DNA of 5,267 nucleotides, from assembly GCA_900556935.1 (NCBI GenBank), contig USQL01000135.1, positions 1 to 5,267 of the forward strand. Direction: 5' to 3'. The notes beneath the pieces were generated by a model that did not search any database, was not told the DNA's origin, and saw only the letters and a list, made by a program, of their open reading frames with translations. The DNA is from an uncultured Eubacteriales bacterium. GTDB taxonomy: Bacteria > Bacillota > Clostridia > Oscillospirales > Oscillospiraceae. Each line of letters opens with the position of its first letter. Position 1 is the first letter of the stretch. The translations under genes and the position numbers were made by a program. This document shows positions 1 to 5,263 of the stretch, piece by piece.

Positions 1-18
1 CCACATCCGCCTGCGGGC

Positions 19-40
19 ACCTTCTCCAGCAGGAGAAGGC
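19..40. repeat. Palindromic interspersed repeat, left copy
   Basis: An 8-bp perfect inverted repeat, CCTTCTCC (20-27) and GGAGAAGG (32-39), encloses the loop AGCA. Counting one flanking base on each side, the 22 bases at 19-40 recur exactly, in reverse-complement orientation, at 5226-5247. Smaller hairpins flank it: CCGC/GCGG at 7-10 and 13-16, and GGGG-TTT-CCCC at 42-52. The right copy also has a GC-rich mini-hairpin on the equivalent side, which suggests both are pieces of one longer element. From memory, repeats with a CCTTCTCC/GGAGAAGG core are scattered through Oscillospiraceae genomes; I could not check this. There is no T-tract on the + strand, so it is not an obvious terminator in that direction. 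Confidence 0.75.
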
Positions 41-101
41 AGGGGTTTCCCCGTCGGTGTATACGTTCCATCTGTCATACACAGTCCCGGCGAAAAATAG
101 C

Positions 102-130
102 TTGACATTCTTTCAATATGCGGGTAGAAT
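102..130 (+). promoter_or_regulatory. Sigma-A-type promoter of the valS leader
   Basis: A perfect -35 hexamer TTGACA (102-107) is separated by exactly 17 bases from TAGAAT (125-130), one mismatch from the -10 consensus. Transcription would start near 137, just upstream of the T-box structure. The near-consensus match fits a design in which initiation is strong and control is exerted later, by attenuation in the leader. Confidence 0.88.
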
Positions 131-173
131 AGCCACAAATGCAAACGCATGGAACGGGAGGTTTCCCCAAAAA

Positions 174-370
174 GGCTTTCAGAGAGGGCGCGGGTGGTGC
201 GAGCGCTTAAGCGGAGAAGGGGAATGGTCGCCCGGGAGCGGACTGCCTGAAAAAGAGTAAGGCAGTACGGGTCAGCCCGTTATAGCGCAAGAGTGTCCGT
301 TTATTGCGGAAATTCAGGTGGTACCGCGGAAAGTCTTTCGCCCTGGGTGTTTTTCACCCGGGGCTTTTTT
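174..370 (+). promoter_or_regulatory. T-box riboswitch leader, tRNA-Val specific
   Basis: This untranslated RNA leader senses uncharged tRNA and lets transcription into valS proceed when charged tRNA-Val is scarce. The signature T-box sequence AGGTGGTACCGCGG is at 316-329. The base of Stem I can be drawn as GCTTTC (175-180) with GGGAGC (234-239), followed at once by the AGAGAG K-turn motif (181-186). The upper part of Stem I contains GGTGGTGCGA. After GGAAT, the specifier triplet is read as GTC (227-229), a valine codon. Hairpins follow at 242-247/261-266 and 267-271/276-280, the latter leading into the conserved CCGTTAT. The antiterminator pairs GCGG (306-309) with CCGC (324-327). Its bulge exposes UGGU (319-322), complementary to ACCA, as expected for a tRNA-Val with discriminator A. 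The family call is certain; the specifier frame is my reading. Confidence 0.95.
340..370 (+). terminator. Intrinsic terminator of the T-box leader
   Basis: GCCCTGGGTG (340-349) pairs with CACCCGGGGC (355-364) through 10 bp, including one T-G wobble, around a TTTTT loop. Six T residues follow (365-370). It lies 10 bases after the T-box sequence and 20 bases before the valS start codon. This is the attenuator that the tRNA-stabilised antiterminator should prevent from forming. Confidence 0.93.
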
Positions 371-375
371 CATGG

Positions 376-383
376 AAAGGAAG
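376..383 (+). promoter_or_regulatory. Ribosome binding site fixing the valS start
   Basis: AAAGGAAG sits 6 bases before the ATG at 390. The in-frame ATG at 372 is preceded by the terminator's T-run rather than a purine-rich site, and the reading frame further upstream runs through the T-box RNA. Together these make 390 the start. Confidence 0.85.
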
Positions 384-389
384 TTTTGT

Positions 390-3026
390 ATGGCAAAAGA
401 ACTCAATAAGGTCTACGAGCCCCAGGCTGTGGAGGCCGAAATCTACAAAATGTGGCAGGAGGGCGGCTACTTCCACGCGGAGCGGGACGAGCACAAAAAG
501 CCCTTCACCATCGTCATGCCGCCCCCCAACGTCACCGGCCAGCTGCACATGGGCCACGCCATGGACGCGACCCTGCAGGACAGCATCATCCGCTTCAAGC
601 GGATGCAGGGCTACAACGCCCTGTGGATTCCCGGTGTGGACCATGCCGGCATCGCCACCCAGATTAAGGTGGAAGAGGAGCTGCGCAAGGAGGGTCTGAC
701 CCGGTACGACCTGGGCCGGGAAAAGTTCCTGGAGCGGGTTTGGGACTGGAAAAACCGCTTTGGCAACCGGATTGTGGAGCAGCAGAAGAAGCTGGGTGCC
801 AGCTGCGACTGGGACAGAGCCCGCTTTACCATGGACGAGGGCTGCTCCAAGGCCGTGCGGGAGGTCTTCGTCTCCCTGTATGAAAAGGGCCTTATTTACA
901 AGGGCAGCCGGATTATCAACTGGTGCCCCCACTGCGTCACCGCTCTGAGCGATGCCGAGGTGGAGTATGTGGACAAGCCCGGCCACCTGTGGCACATCCG
1001 CTATCCCTTGGAGGACGGCTCCGGAGCGGTCATTGTGGCCACCACCCGTCCCGAGACCATGCTGGGTGACTCCGGTGTCTGCGTCAACCCCAACGACGAG
1101 CGCTATAAGGATATCGTCGGCAAGAACGTGATTCTGCCCCTGCTGAATAAGCCCATCCCCGTGGTGGCCGACGACTACGCCGAAATGGAATTCGGCACCG
1201 GCTGCGTCAAGATGACCCCCGCCCACGACCCCAACGACTTTGAGGTGGGCCTGCGGCACAACCTGGAGGTCATTCGGGTGCTGGACGACGAAGGCAAGGT
1301 CAATCATCTGGGCGGCAAGTACGAGGGCATGGACCGGTACGAGGCCCGGAAGGCCATTGTGGCCGACCTGGAAGCACAGGGCTATCTTGTGAAGGTGGAG
1401 GACTACTCCCACAACGTGGGCACCTGCTACCGCTGCCACAACGATGTGGAGCCCATTATCTCCGCCCAGTGGTTCGTGAAAATGAAGCCCCTGGCCGAGG
1501 AGGCCATCCGGGTGGTGAAGGACGGGGAGACCAAGTTTGTCCCCGAGCGCTTCACCAAAACCTACCTCAACTGGATGGAAAACGTCCGTGACTGGTGCAT
1601 CTCCCGTCAGCTGTGGTGGGGTCACCAGATTCCCGCCTGGACATGCCGGGACTGCGGCCACATGACCGTCTCCCGGGAGGATGCCTGCAAGTGCGAAAAG
1701 TGCGGCTCCGCCCACATCGAGCGGGACCCCGACGTGCTGGATACCTGGTTCTCCTCCGCCCTGTGGCCCTTCGAGACCCTGGGCTGGCCCGAGAAAAATG
1801 CCGACCTGGACTACTTCTATCCCACGGACGTGCTGGTCACTGGCTACGACATCATCTTCTTCTGGGTGGCCCGGATGATCTTCTCCGGCTGCGAGCACAC
1901 CGGCAAGCCCCCCTTCCACACCGTGCTGATTCACGGCCTGGTCCGGGACGACAAGGGCCGGAAGATGAGTAAGTCCCTTGGAAACGGCATCGACCCCCTG
2001 GAGATGATTGACAAGTACGGCTGCGACGCCCTGAGAATGAACATGATCACCAGCAACTCTCCCGGAAACGACATGCGTTTCTACGTGGAGCGGTGCGAGG
2101 CCATGCGGAACTTTGCAAACAAGCTCTGGAATGCCTCCCGGTATGTGCTCATGAACCTGGGCGAGGACTTTAAGCCCCAGCTGCCCACGGAGCTGGAAAT
2201 TGCCGACAAGTGGGCGCTGTCCAAGCTGAATACCCTGATTGCCGAGGTCACCGACAACATGGAGCGCTACGAGCTGGGCATCGCCGTCCAGAAAATCTAC
2301 GACTTCATCTGGGATACCTACTGCGACTGGTATATCGAGCTGACCAAGGCGCGGCTCTACTCCGAGGATGCTTCCCGTAAAAACACCGCCCTGCAGGTGC
2401 TGGTGTATGTGCTGGACCAGGTATTGCGGCTGCTGCACCCCTTCATGCCCTTCATCACCGAGGAAATCTGGCAGAGCCTGCCCCAGCGGGAGAGCGCCCT
2501 GATTGTCGCCAAGTGGCCCGAGGCCACGGAGGCGCTGAGCTTCAAGACCGAGGAAGCCCATATGGAGTCCGTCATGAACGCCATCCGGGCCATCCGCAAC
2601 CGCAGAGCCGAGATGAACGTGCCCCCCTCCAAGAAGGCAACGCTGTATGTGCTGACCTCCAACCCCCAGATCTTTACCGAGGGCGAGGGTTTCATTCAGC
2701 GCCTGGCCTATGCCGACAAGGTGGAGCTGCTGGAGAAGGAGCCCGAGAACCTGGACGGCCTGGTCACCTGCGCCACCGCGGATGCCAAGCTCTATATCCC
2801 CATGGGCCAGCTGGTGGACATTGCCAAGGAGCTGGAACGCATCGGAAAAGAGCTGGAAAAGGCCAGAAAGAACCTGGAATCCCTGGAAAAGAAGCTCTCC
2901 AACGAGAATTTCGTTTCCCGCGCTCCCGAGGCTGTGGTGAACGCCGAGCGGGAAAAGGCCAAGAAGGCCGCGGACCTGATTTCCAGCCTGGAAGAAAGCG
3001 AAGCCGCCCTGAAAAAGAACCTGTAA
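390..3026 (+). CDS. valS: Valyl-tRNA synthetase (class I aminoacyl-tRNA synthetase)
   Basis: This cytoplasmic enzyme charges tRNA-Val with valine using ATP and edits mis-attached threonine. The 878-residue protein, starting MAKELNKVYEP, has the normal length for Gram-positive ValRS. The class I signature HMGH is at residues 53-56, in MPPPNVTGQLHMGH, and KMSKS is at 525-529. The inserted editing domain carries TTRPETMLGD (218-227) and GTGCVKMTPAHDPND (269-283). Cysteine pairs C179/C182 and C346/C349, and the cluster C419, C422, C433, C435, C438, look like zinc-binding knuckles. The anticodon-binding helical domain starts near 605, with DKWALSKLN. The last 70 or so residues (about 808-878) are the charged coiled-coil arm typical of bacterial ValRS. 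The gene is transcribed alone behind a tRNA-Val T-box leader and is followed by its own terminator, with no folC directly downstream as in Bacillus. Nothing is missing or truncated. Confidence 0.98.
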   Translation: MAKELNKVYEPQAVEAEIYKMWQEGGYFHAERDEHKKPFTIVMPPPNVTGQLHMGHAMDATLQDSIIRFKRMQGYNALWIPGVDHAGIATQIKVEEELRKEGLTRYDLGREKFLERVWDWKNRFGNRIVEQQKKLGASCDWDRARFTMDEGCSKAVREVFVSLYEKGLIYKGSRIINWCPHCVTALSDAEVEYVDKPGHLWHIRYPLEDGSGAVIVATTRPETMLGDSGVCVNPNDERYKDIVGKNVILPLLNKPIPVVADDYAEMEFGTGCVKMTPAHDPNDFEVGLRHNLEVIRVLDDEGKVNHLGGKYEGMDRYEARKAIVADLEAQGYLVKVEDYSHNVGTCYRCHNDVEPIISAQWFVKMKPLAEEAIRVVKDGETKFVPERFTKTYLNWMENVRDWCISRQLWWGHQIPAWTCRDCGHMTVSREDACKCEKCGSAHIERDPDVLDTWFSSALWPFETLGWPEKNADLDYFYPTDVLVTGYDIIFFWVARMIFSGCEHTGKPPFHTVLIHGLVRDDKGRKMSKSLGNGIDPLEMIDKYGCDALRMNMITSNSPGNDMRFYVERCEAMRNFANKLWNASRYVLMNLGEDFKPQLPTELEIADKWALSKLNTLIAEVTDNMERYELGIAVQKIYDFIWDTYCDWYIELTKARLYSEDASRKNTALQVLVYVLDQVLRLLHPFMPFITEEIWQSLPQRESALIVAKWPEATEALSFKTEEAHMESVMNAIRAIRNRRAEMNVPPSKKATLYVLTSNPQIFTEGEGFIQRLAYADKVELLEKEPENLDGLVTCATADAKLYIPMGQLVDIAKELERIGKELEKARKNLESLEKKLSNENFVSRAPEAVVNAEREKAKKAADLISSLEESEAALKKNL

Positions 3027-3034
3027 TTTTCCCC

Positions 3035-3061
3035 AATGCCCCGGTCCGCCGGGGCATTTTT
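3035..3061 (+). terminator. Intrinsic terminator of valS
   Basis: AATGCCCCGG (3035-3044) and CCGGGGCATT (3049-3058) form a perfect 10-bp stem around the tetraloop TCCG, with a T-run at 3057-3061. It begins 8 bases after the valS stop codon, so valS is effectively monocistronic. Confidence 0.95.
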
Positions 3062-3086
3062 GTAGGAATTGCCAACGGGATTTTCG

Positions 3087-3115
3087 TTGCAAAACCAAGA
3101 AATCTATGGTAGGAT
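3087..3115 (+). promoter_or_regulatory. Candidate promoter of the coiled-coil gene
   Basis: TTGCAA (3087-3092) is followed after 17 bases by TAGGAT (3110-3115), with TG one base before the -10 (an extended -10 element). Transcription would begin near 3122, leaving a leader of about 35 bases. It lies just beyond the valS terminator, where an independent promoter is needed. This is read by eye from consensus only. Confidence 0.65.
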
Positions 3116-3157
3116 AGGGACGAATCGATCGGAAACACAGCGAAGGGAGGAAACCGC

Positions 3158-3535
3158 ATGACCAACGAAGAATTGCTTGCCGCATTATCGGTCCAGTTTG
3201 ACGGCATTAATAAGAATTTTGAGGCTGTCAACCAGCGCCTGGACAATCTGGATACCCGGATGGACCGGATGGAAACCCGAATGGACCGCCTGGAAAACAA
3301 GGTAGACCGTCTGGAAGTCCGCATGGACCGTCTGGAATCCCGGATGGACAAGGTCGAGGAGCGTCTGGACAAGGTCGAGGCGCGTCTGGACAACATCGAA
3401 GAACGCCTTGACAACATCGAGGAGCGTCTGGACAATCTGGAGGAGGACTCCGCCGTCACCCGGGAGGGGGTCAACTCCCTTTTGGATTGGGCAGATGTCA
3501 TCGGCCGCATCAACCGGCATCCCATCGCCAATTAA
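3158..3535 (+). CDS. Small heptad-repeat coiled-coil protein, function unknown
   Basis: The protein has 125 residues and no signal peptide or membrane segment, so it is probably cytoplasmic. AGGGAGG (3144-3150), 7 bases before the ATG, fixes the start. The N-terminus (1-25) looks helical. Residues 26-95 are exactly ten heptads of the form x-(R/K)-(L/M/V)-D-x-(L/M/V/I)-(E/D), with no skips. Hydrophobic residues at the third and sixth places form the a/d core, a basic residue is at g in all ten, D at b in all ten, and an acidic residue at e in all ten. That g/e pattern favours a self-associating parallel coiled coil about 10 nm long. The tail, residues 96-125, includes TREGVNSLLDWADVIGRI; from memory similar TR...N-LL-WAD tails occur in short clostridial hypothetical proteins. 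The gene has its own promoter and terminator, so its position between valS and spoIIA does not imply a shared role. I cannot assign a function. An accessory or phage-like structural role cannot be excluded. Confidence 0.85.
   Translation: MTNEELLAALSVQFDGINKNFEAVNQRLDNLDTRMDRMETRMDRLENKVDRLEVRMDRLESRMDKVEERLDKVEARLDNIEERLDNIEERLDNLEEDSAVTREGVNSLLDWADVIGRINRHPIAN
3233..3442 (+). repeat. Ten tandem 21-bp units encoding the heptads
   Basis: Ten consecutive 21-base units lie wholly within the coiled-coil gene, each encoding one heptad (QRLDNLD, TRMDRME, TRMDRLE, NKVDRLE, VRMDRLE, SRMDKVE, ERLDKVE, ARLDNIE, ERLDNIE, ERLDNLE). The units are degenerate at the DNA level, with different codons for the same residue (CGT, CGC, CGG and CGA for Arg). 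Neighbours nevertheless share blocks, for example GACAAGGTCGAG ends both units 6 and 7. This suggests stepwise duplication followed by divergence under selection on the protein. Confidence 0.92.
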
Positions 3536-3552
3536 AGATAGAAAAGTTATTT

Positions 3553-3590
3553 CTCCGGAAAGGCGCTCAAAGCCTTTCCGGGGTTTTTTT
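3553..3590 (+). terminator. Intrinsic terminator of the coiled-coil gene
   Basis: CTCCGGAAAGGC (3553-3564) pairs with GCCTTTCCGGGG (3572-3583) in a 12-bp stem with one T-G wobble, a 7-base loop (GCTCAAA) and seven T residues (3584-3590). It starts 17 bases after the stop codon and separates this gene from the spoIIA operon. Confidence 0.95.
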
Positions 3591-3609
3591 CTGCCCGGAA
3601 GCCAATCCG

Positions 3610-3639
3610 ACAGGAACCGCAAAAGGCAAAAGCTATACT
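3610..3639 (+). promoter_or_regulatory. Possible spoIIA operon promoter
   Basis: TATACT (3634-3639) is a good -10 element, but no TTGACA-like -35 stands at the right distance. Instead ACAGGAA (3610-3616) matches the RNAGGAW -35 pattern of sigma-H promoters, the sigma factor that drives spoIIA in Bacillus subtilis. The -10 does not match the sigma-H GAAT core, so the assignment is mixed. The start would be near 3646, about 25 bases before spoIIAA. This is the only promoter-like site I see between the upstream terminator and the operon. Confidence 0.4.
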
Positions 3640-3670
3640 GGTGTTATCCAATACAAAGGAGGAAAAAGCT

Positions 3671-3988
3671 ATGCATTTTACCAGTTTTCTGGAGGGCGGA
3701 AAACTGACCGTTGCCCTTACCGGGGAGATTGACCACCACTGCGCCAAGGCCTATATTCAGGTCATCGCGGCCAAAATTGAGACTTATATGCCGGAAGTCT
3801 GCGTCCTGGATTTCCGGGATGTGACCTTTGTGGACTCCTCCGGTATCGCCGTGGTCATCAACGCCCTGCGCTCCATGAGCCAGATTGAGGGAAAGCTGCT
3901 GCTTACCGGCATTTCCCCCCAGCCCATGCGGGTATTCCGGGCATCGGGGTTGGATAAACTGGTGGAGATTCGGGAGGCGGTATCATGA
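3671..3988 (+). CDS. spoIIAA: Anti-sigma F factor antagonist SpoIIAA (STAS domain)
   Basis: SpoIIAA activates sigma-F in the forespore. In its unphosphorylated form it binds SpoIIAB and displaces sigma-F; SpoIIAB phosphorylates it, and in Bacillus the phosphatase SpoIIE reverses this. The 105-residue protein is essentially one STAS domain: an N-terminal LTGEIDHH (17-23) and the phosphorylation loop VDSSGIAVV (54-62). By alignment from memory with B. subtilis Ser58, S56 is the phosphorylated residue. ISPQPMRVFRASGLDKLV (81-98) matches the family's ISPxxxRxFxxSGL stretch. The C-terminus is about ten residues shorter than in Bacillus. The start is the ATG at 3671, 8 bases after AAAGGAGG (3655-3662); an earlier in-frame GTG at 3641 would place the ribosome site inside the gene. 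It is the first gene of the operon and overlaps spoIIAB by ATGA. Confidence 0.95.
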   Translation: MHFTSFLEGGKLTVALTGEIDHHCAKAYIQVIAAKIETYMPEVCVLDFRDVTFVDSSGIAVVINALRSMSQIEGKLLLTGISPQPMRVFRASGLDKLVEIREAVS

Positions 3989-4416
3989 AATTTGATAACT
4001 ATATGATTCTGGAATTTCCCAGCAAATCCTGCAACGAGGCCTTCGCCCGCAGCGCCGTGGCCTGCTTTGCCGCCCAGATGGACCCCACCCTGGAAGAATT
4101 GGGGGATATCCGCACCGCGGTCTCCGAGGCCGTGACCAACTGCATCGTCCATGCCTATCCCAACTCCCTGGGCACCATCACCCTGCGCTGCCGGATTCTC
4201 AAAGACAATGTACTGGATATCGTCATCAAGGACAAGGGCGTGGGCATCGCGGATGTGGAACAGGCCCGCCGCCCCAGCTTTACCACCGGAGGTGCCGAGC
4301 GCAGCGGCATGGGCTTTACCATTATGGAGAGCTTTATGACCAGCCTGGAAATCACCTCCGTGGAAGGCCGGGGCACCGCGGTACATATGCGCCGGAAGCT
4401 CCAAAAGCGGCAATGA
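3985..4416 (+). CDS. spoIIAB: Anti-sigma F factor / serine kinase SpoIIAB
   Basis: SpoIIAB is a GHKL-fold ATPase. It holds sigma-F inactive before septation and in the mother cell, and phosphorylates SpoIIAA. The 143-residue length is normal for the family. The N-box SEAVTNCIVHAY (47-58) contains E48 (the catalytic-base position, B. subtilis E46) and N52 (Mg-ATP, B. subtilis N50). R22, in NEAFAR, corresponds to the B. subtilis R20 contact residue. The G1 box is DKGVGI (83-88), and the ATP lid with G2 is RPSFTTGGAERSGMGFTIME (96-115). Relative to the B. subtilis TTKPELERSG, the lid appears one residue shorter and reads GGA. GGGAGG (3972-3977) lies 7 bases before the start, inside spoIIAA. The gene overlaps both neighbours by ATGA, suggesting translational coupling that keeps inhibitor, antagonist and sigma factor in proportion. 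Confidence 0.97.
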   Translation: MKFDNYMILEFPSKSCNEAFARSAVACFAAQMDPTLEELGDIRTAVSEAVTNCIVHAYPNSLGTITLRCRILKDNVLDIVIKDKGVGIADVEQARRPSFTTGGAERSGMGFTIMESFMTSLEITSVEGRGTAVHMRRKLQKRQ

Positions 4417-5126
4417 GCATCCCGGAGGACCTGATTGTCCGCGCCCAGGCAGGGGACCGGGCCGCCGCCGAGCAGCTGGTGGAGGAAAACGCGGGGCTCA
4501 TCTGGGCCGTCGCCCGCCGGTTTCAGGGCCGGGGGACGGAGCTGGAAGACCTGTATCAGCTGGGCTGCCTGGGCTTTTTGAAAGCGGTCTCCGGCTTTGA
4601 TACCGGCTTTGGCACCCAGTTTTCCACCTACGCCGTGCCAAAAATTTCCGGGGAAATCCGCCGGTTTCTCCGGGACGACGGGGCCGTCAAGGTCTCCCGG
4701 GGGCTAAAGGAGCAGTCCGCCGCCATAAAGGCGGCCCGCAGCCGCCTGACATCCTCCCTGGGGCGGGAGCCCAGCCTTTCCGAGCTCTCCTCCGAGACGG
4801 GGCTGCGTCCGGAGGAAATCGCCCTGGCCGAGACCGCCACCGCCGCCACGGAGTCCATCTACCGGGAGACCGGGGAGGAGGGCTTTACCCTGGAAAGCGT
4901 GCTGACGGACACGGAGTCCGAGGAGCGGATGGTGGAAAAAATCGCCCTGCGGCAGGCAGTCCGGACGCTCCCGGAACGGGAAGGGCAGGTCATCGCCCTG
5001 CGGTATTTCCACGGCCTGACCCAGCAGCGCTCCGCCGCCGTTTTGGGCATCAGCCAGGTCCAGGTCTCCCGGATTGAGCGAAAGGCGCTGGAGTTATTGC
5101 GAAAGGCCCTGGCGGAAAACCTTTGA
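4413..5126 (+). CDS. sigF: RNA polymerase sporulation sigma factor SigF (SpoIIAC)
   Basis: Sigma-F is the first forespore-specific sigma factor and redirects RNA polymerase to early forespore genes. The protein has 237 residues, slightly shorter at the N-terminus than the 255-residue Bacillus form. Region 2 spans about 18-90, with DLYQLGCLGFLKAVSGFD (46-63) and FSTYAVPKISGEIRRFLRDDG (70-90), which cover the core-binding and -10 recognition/melting parts. Region 3 spans about 91-141. Region 4 is at about 178-235, with the helix-turn-helix LTQQRSAAVLGISQVQVSRIERKAL (202-226); the SQVQVSRIE stretch is typical of SigF/SigG. Its ATG overlaps the spoIIAB stop. No good ribosome site precedes it (only GGAAG, about 14 bases away), so translation probably depends on ribosomes finishing spoIIAB. 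In Bacillus spoVA genes follow; here the next 141 bases are repeat-like and carry no gene. Confidence 0.97.
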   Translation: MSIPEDLIVRAQAGDRAAAEQLVEENAGLIWAVARRFQGRGTELEDLYQLGCLGFLKAVSGFDTGFGTQFSTYAVPKISGEIRRFLRDDGAVKVSRGLKEQSAAIKAARSRLTSSLGREPSLSELSSETGLRPEEIALAETATAATESIYRETGEEGFTLESVLTDTESEERMVEKIALRQAVRTLPEREGQVIALRYFHGLTQQRSAAVLGISQVQVSRIERKALELLRKALAENL

Positions 5127-5147
5127 GCATATTCCGTTCTCCCGCAG

Positions 5148-5166
5148 GGGCGGCTATCAGCCGCCC
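5148..5166. repeat. GC-rich palindrome after sigF
   Basis: GGGCGGCT (5148-5155) and AGCCGCCC (5159-5166) form a perfect 8-bp stem with the loop ATC, 21 bases after the sigF stop. No T-run follows on either strand (the downstream bases are GAAACGTAACG), so it is not a classical intrinsic terminator, although it could protect the mRNA 3' end. From memory, GGGGCGG...CCGCCC palindromes are part of another interspersed repeat in gut Clostridia; this is unverified. Confidence 0.5.
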
Positions 5167-5220
5167 GAAACGTAACGAAGCTGAGTAGTTGGTCGAACGT
5201 ATGCCCCCGGACGGAAGCCC

Positions 5221-5246
5221 AAAAAGCCTTCTCCTGCTGGAGAAGG
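5221..5246 (-). terminator. Possible minus-strand intrinsic terminator within the right repeat copy
   Basis: Read on the minus strand, the 8-bp stem CCTTCTCC/GGAGAAGG is followed by C and then TTTTT (5225 down to 5221), the layout of an intrinsic terminator. It could end a convergent gene lying beyond the right edge of the window, which cannot be seen. The left copy at 19-40 has no such T-tract, so the tract may be coincidental. Confidence 0.35.
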
Positions 5247-5263
5247 TCCCCGCCGCAGCGGGG
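5226..5263. repeat. Palindromic interspersed repeat, right copy (inverted)
   Basis: Bases 5226-5247 are the exact reverse complement of 19-40, with stem CCTTCTCC (5227-5234), loop TGCT and GGAGAAGG (5239-5246). A second hairpin follows directly, CCCCGC (5248-5253) with GCGGGG (5258-5263) around CGCA. The two adjacent stems, with a counterpart mini-hairpin beside the left copy, argue for a composite repeat unit that continues past the window edge. No coding capacity and no transposase are visible. Confidence 0.75.

Noticed and set aside
59..69. ATACGTTC near 62-69 matching, in reverse complement, GAACGTAT at 5195-5202
   Set aside because: Only about eight bases match and the flanks do not align, so this is too short to count as part of the flanking repeat.
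57..260. A 67-codon open frame in the valS leader as a possible leader peptide
   Set aside because: It starts upstream of the mapped promoter elements and runs through conserved T-box structures. It has no ribosome site and no run of valine codons, and regulation here is explained by tRNA sensing.
372..389. The ATG at 372 as the valS start
   Set aside because: It directly follows the terminator T-run with no ribosome site. The ATG at 390 has AAAGGAAG at 6 bases and begins the family-typical N-terminus.
354..3185. A very long open frame (943 codons) on the minus strand opposite valS
   Set aside because: It mirrors the valS codon pattern of a GC-rich gene. The translation is a Gly/His/Val/Leu-rich run with no recognisable domain, it has no promoter or ribosome site I can see, and it runs into the leader terminator. 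valS on the other strand is unmistakable.
3233..3442. The tandem 21-bp array as a possible CRISPR or iteron-type origin
   Set aside because: The units abut with no spacers, lie fully inside a reading frame and vary at codon third positions, so they encode protein heptads.
2764..3622. Minus-strand open frames across the coiled-coil gene, with Ser/Arg-rich or Leu/Val-rich repeats
   Set aside because: These repeats are the shadow of the 21-bp units read in other frames. One frame also crosses the valS end and terminator. There is no independent support for translation.
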